Assembly (NCBI GenBank): GCA_019240475.1
Contig: JAFAYI010000031.1
Span: 310,001-374,000, forward strand
Origin: Acidobacteriaceae bacterium
Lineage (GTDB): Bacteria; Acidobacteriota; Terriglobia; Bryobacterales; Bryobacteraceae
Direction: 5' to 3'
Length of the DNA stretch: 64,000 nucleotides
Position 1 is the first letter of the stretch; each line of letters starts with the position of its first letter. The translations under genes were made by a program, and so were the position numbers. The notes beneath the pieces are model-generated. The model saw nothing but the letters and a program-made list of their open reading frames with translations. It made no database searches and was not told where the DNA came from. This document shows positions 60,905 through 64,000 of this stretch, piece after piece.

Positions 60905-61032
60905 CCTTCATGCGCAGCAAACCTTCCCACATCCGCTGCAAAAAGTACCGGTACTAAGGTCTACGCCCCGCCGATAACGGCTTACAGCCGTAACACTTTC
61001 CGTTTGGCACTGCTCGTGCTACGCCTTATGGC

Positions 61033-62724
61033 ATGAAGGCATTCGCGTCTACTCTCGCGGTCTGTCTCCCGCTTGCCCTCGCGGCGCAGGAGCCGAACCC
61101 CACATCGACCGGCCCTCAAAATTCAACCGGTTCCAATCCCATTTTTCGAGTGCAGGTGGTCTCGCGCTCCGTGTCCGCGGTTAGCTATCGCGATCGCAGC
61201 GGCTGGACCAAAATCGATTTCCAAGGCACCTCCATCGCGCCCCAGGCCAAGGGCTCCGCGGACGTCAACAGCCGTCTCGGCCACATGGAAGTAAAGTTCA
61301 ACGTCAAAAACTTACCCGCGGCCCATAGTTTCGGCCCTCTCTATCTCACATACGTTCTGTGGGCGATAACGCCCGACGGCCATGCCGCCAACCTGGGTGA
61401 GGTCGTTCTCGATTCAAACGGCAACTACGCCGGCGATGTCACCACCGACCTGCAGGCCTTCGGTCTCATCATCACCGCCGAACCATATTTCGCCGTTGCT
61501 CAGCCGAGCGATGTCGTCGTAATGGAAAACGTCGTTCGCAATGACACTCTCGGCAAAATCGAAACGGTAGACGCCAAATATGAATTGCTGCCCCGGGGGC
61601 AGTACACCTATCACGTTCCGGAAACCAAGCTGCGTCCCGTCGATCTGAACTCCAGCAAGAAGAGTCCGCTTGAGTTATACGAAGCGCAGAACGCCGTCGA
61701 CATCGCCCAATACGCGCGAGCCGATCAATACGCAAGCGACGTCTATCAAAACGCCACAAGCCTGTTGAACCAGGCCGAAGAGTATCTCGCGCGCAAACAG
61801 TGGAAACCGGCCGACATGACCGCCAAGGAGGCGACGCAAAAAGCGGAAGACGCTCGCGTGATCTCGTTGCGACGTCAGGAGCAGGCCGCTTTGCAGCAGG
61901 AGCGTGAAGACGCCGCCGCGCGTCAGGCCGCTGCGCAGCAGCAAGCCCAACAAGCCCAACAACAAGCCGAGCAGGCTCGCCTCCAGGCTGAAGCAGATGC
62001 CCGCGCCAAGCAGCAGGCCGAAGAACAGGCCGAGCGCGAGGCTCAACAGCGCGCCGCCGCCGAGCAGGCCAAGGCCGAAGCCGACGCCGCCCGCGCCCAA
62101 GCCGATGCCGCGAACCAGCGAGCGCAGCAATCCGCCGAAGAGGCAAACCGGCTGCGCGATCAAGCTGTCCAGGAGCGCAACGCCCTTCGCGAGCAGTTGC
62201 TGCAGCAATTCAACGCTGTTCTGCCGACCCACGAAACCCCGCGCGGCCTGGTTGTAAATCTGAGCGACGTGCTTTTCGATTTCAACAAATACTCTCTCAA
62301 GGAAAACGCCAAGCTCGCCCTTGCCAAGATCTCCGGCATCGTCATCTCGCACCCCGGCCTCAACTTAGTCGTTGAGGGTTATACCGACAGCATCGGGACC
62401 GACGAGTACAACCAGCACCTTTCCGAAGAACGCGCCGACACCGTACGAGATTTTCTGCTCTCCCAAGGAGTCAATCCGCAAGCCATGACGGCGGTCGGCT
62501 ACGGCAAGGCTTACCCGGTGGCCTCCAATGACACGAACTCGGGCCGCGCTCTCAACCGCCGCGTGGAACTGGTCGTCTCGGGTGAAGTAATCGGAGTCAA
62601 GATCGGCGTCACGCCCGGCCAGTCCGGCGGAATGACAGCGCCCGCTGCTCCTCAAGCCGGTGCTCCGGCGACGCCTCAACCGGCTCCAGCGCCCGCGCCT
62701 CCTGCAAACCCGCCGCAGCGCTAA
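61033..62724 (+). CDS. OmpA-family outer-membrane lipoprotein-like protein with long coiled coil
   Basis: 563 residues. A signal peptide covers 1-19, then a beta-rich N-terminal domain (~35-200). Residues ~235-390 are an Ala/Gln/Glu/Arg coiled coil. The C-terminal OmpA domain (~400-520) shows VLFDFNKYSLKENAKLALAKI, VEGYTDSIGTDEYNQHLSEERADTVRDFL and GYGKAYPVASNDTNSGRALNRRVE, which binds peptidoglycan. A Pro/Ala-rich tail ends the protein. It probably bridges outer membrane and cell wall. A strong terminator follows. Confidence 0.9.
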   Translation: MKAFASTLAVCLPLALAAQEPNPTSTGPQNSTGSNPIFRVQVVSRSVSAVSYRDRSGWTKIDFQGTSIAPQAKGSADVNSRLGHMEVKFNVKNLPAAHSFGPLYLTYVLWAITPDGHAANLGEVVLDSNGNYAGDVTTDLQAFGLIITAEPYFAVAQPSDVVVMENVVRNDTLGKIETVDAKYELLPRGQYTYHVPETKLRPVDLNSSKKSPLELYEAQNAVDIAQYARADQYASDVYQNATSLLNQAEEYLARKQWKPADMTAKEATQKAEDARVISLRRQEQAALQQEREDAAARQAAAQQQAQQAQQQAEQARLQAEADARAKQQAEEQAEREAQQRAAAEQAKAEADAARAQADAANQRAQQSAEEANRLRDQAVQERNALREQLLQQFNAVLPTHETPRGLVVNLSDVLFDFNKYSLKENAKLALAKISGIVISHPGLNLVVEGYTDSIGTDEYNQHLSEERADTVRDFLLSQGVNPQAMTAVGYGKAYPVASNDTNSGRALNRRVELVVSGEVIGVKIGVTPGQSGGMTAPAAPQAGAPATPQPAPAPAPPANPPQR

Positions 62725-62745
62725 CCAAGGCTTCTCCTGATCGTG

Positions 62746-62780
62746 CGCCGCTCGCCACCTGGGGAGCGGCGTTTTTTTTT
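62746..62780 (+). terminator. Rho-independent terminator
   Basis: CGCCGCTC (62746-62753) pairs perfectly with GAGCGGCG (62764-62771) around a 10-base loop, followed by nine T residues (62772-62780). It lies 22 bases after the OmpA-family gene and just before the convergent small secreted gene. Confidence 0.93.
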
Positions 62781-62786
62781 CGCAGC

Positions 62787-63275
62787 TTACTGCCCTTTGC
62801 CGGTTCTCACTTCATCGCCCGATCCCGTCACCTTATAGTCTTTCCCATCGCTCGATTCTTCTTGTTCGAAATGAATCTTATTCTTGCCCGTGAAGAGATT
62901 CGTCGTGCGGTAGTAAGTCGTCGATCCGCCCTGATCCCAGGTGTTCGTGTAGACCCACTTGTTGCCTTCGACTTCTAAGTTGGCCCGTCCGGTCGCTCGG
63001 CCGGCGGGCGTAATGTTCTGTGTATAGAAGTGTCCCGGGGTGGAGGCCGGTACATACACCACCAAGTTGCCCTGCTGCCCATTGATCGTCTGTTGACAGG
63101 CAAAGTACTTTCCGAGCAGCGCGCATTGATTCACTAACTCGTCCGGTTTCGCGCCTGCGCTCGCCCGCGTCACTTTCCAAGTGCCCTGATAGATCGACAG
63201 CGGCGCAAATATCGTCTCCGCCGCCCAGGCCGCCCCGCTCATCGCCGTCAGCGCCAGCAGTAGAATCAGTCGCAA
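62787..63275 (-). CDS. Small secreted protein of unknown function
   Basis: 162 residues with a signal peptide (1-18, LLLALTAMSGAAWAAE). The mature part is a beta-rich domain (IYQGTWKVTRASAGAKP, FACQQTINGQQGNLVVYVPAS, NKWVYTNTWDQGGSTTYYRT) with two cysteines that could form a disulfide. It resembles small DUF1579-like/lipocalin-like secreted proteins in other Acidobacteria. Function unknown. It is transcribed towards the OmpA-family gene, with the terminator between. Confidence 0.7.
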   Translation of the reverse strand: MRLILLLALTAMSGAAWAAETIFAPLSIYQGTWKVTRASAGAKPDELVNQCALLGKYFACQQTINGQQGNLVVYVPASTPGHFYTQNITPAGRATGRANLEVEGNKWVYTNTWDQGGSTTYYRTTNLFTGKNKIHFEQEESSDGKDYKVTGSGDEVRTGKGQ

Positions 63276-63406
63276 GGGAAAACCTCCACCGTTATCATGC
63301 CATCACGCGCGAGTGCGAATCGGCAACTTTACGCAATAGATTACTCGTCTCAAGCGCTCGGCCCACTAGGCTACTGTGGCGCCCATGTAGGCGCGAGCAG
63401 GCGGGC

Positions 63407-64000
63407 TCAATGATTGGAGTTGAGAAGGCCGTACGCATCGACTTCCCCGCGAGCGCCCATGTACACGCGGCCGTTGGCGATGGCAGGGATGGCGAAGCGG
63501 ATGGAGATGCCGGCGCGGTCTCGGTCGGAGACTTCGGCGCTGTTATAGAGTTCTTTCGAAAGATCCATTGCGTCGAAGGCGTGGAGGACGGCGAGTTTTT
63601 CGGGGAAGACTTCCCAGGTGCGGCCAGAGACGGTCCACACAATACCGTCGCTTGCGCCGTTGGCGGAGATGGCAGGCGTCGCGCCCGGATCGAAAGGACC
63701 GCCGGGGGCTTGAGAGAGAAGTTGGAAGCGCCCGTCTGAAAGCGCGAAGGCCTTGAGCACGTCGTTGGTTGCGAAGACGTAGATGCGCCCGTTCCAATAA
63801 GCCGGGGCGGCGAGCAAGCCGCCGCCGAGGCGCACGGAATCGAGCGGGGCCGCGGCGCCGGATTGAAACTTGCCCATGTGATCGCGATCGATCGAATAGA
63901 GCACCGCCCCTTTTCCCCCGATTAGCGCCACATGCGGGTGAGCGCCGGGTCGATCGGGAAGCAGGAGAGGGCCGCCGGAGCCGAGGTCGTTGTCCTTGTT
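63407..64000 (-). CDS. PQQ-like beta-propeller protein, 5' part beyond the window
   Basis: The frame is open to the right edge, where it reads NKDNDLGSGGPLLLPD, so the gene is cut there; 197 residues are visible. The remaining repeats (GGLLAAPAYWNGRIYVFATND, GATPAISANG, AVLHAFDAMDLSKELYNSA, FAIPAIANGRVYMGARGEVDAYG) are of the PQQ-dehydrogenase/YVTN propeller type. The 'DNDLGSGGP' stretch is typical of secreted acidobacterial PQQ-binding-like propellers. Enzyme activity cannot be judged from the fragment. Confidence 0.8.
   Translation of the reverse strand, partial: NKDNDLGSGGPLLLPDRPGAHPHVALIGGKGAVLYSIDRDHMGKFQSGAAAPLDSVRLGGGLLAAPAYWNGRIYVFATNDVLKAFALSDGRFQLLSQAPGGPFDPGATPAISANGASDGIVWTVSGRTWEVFPEKLAVLHAFDAMDLSKELYNSAEVSDRDRAGISIRFAIPAIANGRVYMGARGEVDAYGLLNSNH

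Noticed and set aside
1..64000. CRISPR arrays and selenoprotein genes
   Set aside because: No regularly spaced repeats were seen, and no gene with a convincing in-frame UGA plus SECIS was identified despite the presence of selC; selA, selB and selD are also absent.

Overview
The window most likely comes from an Acidobacteriota chromosome of the Solibacter/Bryobacter type. The evidence is a PadR regulator paired with an 'acidobacterial duplicated orphan permease' (34.8-37.8 kb), the NAQLSTGPTSPEGKA-type protein family at 1.2 kb, many secreted beta-propeller proteins, a PEP-CTERM protein, a bacillithiol-type deacetylase (BshB1) and GC-rich coding DNA with frequent GTG/TTG starts. The assignment is inference from gene content; no rRNA gene is present.

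Layout. 0-7 kb: membrane protein, an acidobacterial conserved protein, a beta-barrel, a gluzincin-TPR protein, a single-domain response regulator and a Ser/Thr kinase with PEGA repeats. 7-15 kb: P1-family peptidase, MFS transporter, a minus-strand desaturase-glycosyltransferase pair, then an N-acyl-synthase-like GNAT protein followed by a vanillyl-alcohol-oxidase-type flavoprotein. 15-19 kb: PEP-CTERM protein, and a secreted fusion of seven streptogramin-lyase-type repeats with fourteen tectonin repeats. 19-26 kb: methyltransferase, XRE-cupin regulator, TPR protein, RimI-like acetyltransferase, YdcH-like protein, M48 protease, class V aminotransferase. 25.7-27.5 kb: rplU-rpmA-obgE, ending in a selenocysteine tRNA (selC) whose first nine bases are the last two codons and stop codon of obgE.

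27.5-34.4 kb is accessory DNA. Next to selC lies a minus-strand module of small unfamiliar genes: a RAM-like/helical protein split by a frameshift, a coiled-coil/winged-helix protein and a Rossmann-like possible effector. It is followed by a 114-base copy of part of obgE, a broken toxin-antitoxin remnant and a 1300-residue secreted protein with PKD, C39-like, dockerin and fourteen tectonin repeats. No integrase is visible. This looks like the footprint of a selC/obgE-targeted island, and the small module is a candidate undescribed (defence-like) system.

34.8-48.4 kb: PadR-ADOP, a VPS10/BNR-repeat protein, a CadC-like TPR regulator, pyrB, a SLOG-like protein, a secreted adenosine-deaminase-like enzyme and a threonyl-tRNA synthetase lacking the TGS domain. 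48.4-53.1 kb (minus strand) is a compact operon: ECF sigma factor, zinc-finger anti-sigma factor, an unknown protein and a TPR-CHAT lipoprotein with an apparently intact His/Cys dyad. It suggests a caspase-like protease coupled to sigma-factor control. 53.7-64 kb: ssb, secreted proteins, a methyltransferase with a signal peptide, PfkB kinase, rhomboid protease, bshB1, a cation/proton antiporter, an OmpA-family protein and the 3' part of a PQQ-propeller-like gene cut by the window edge.
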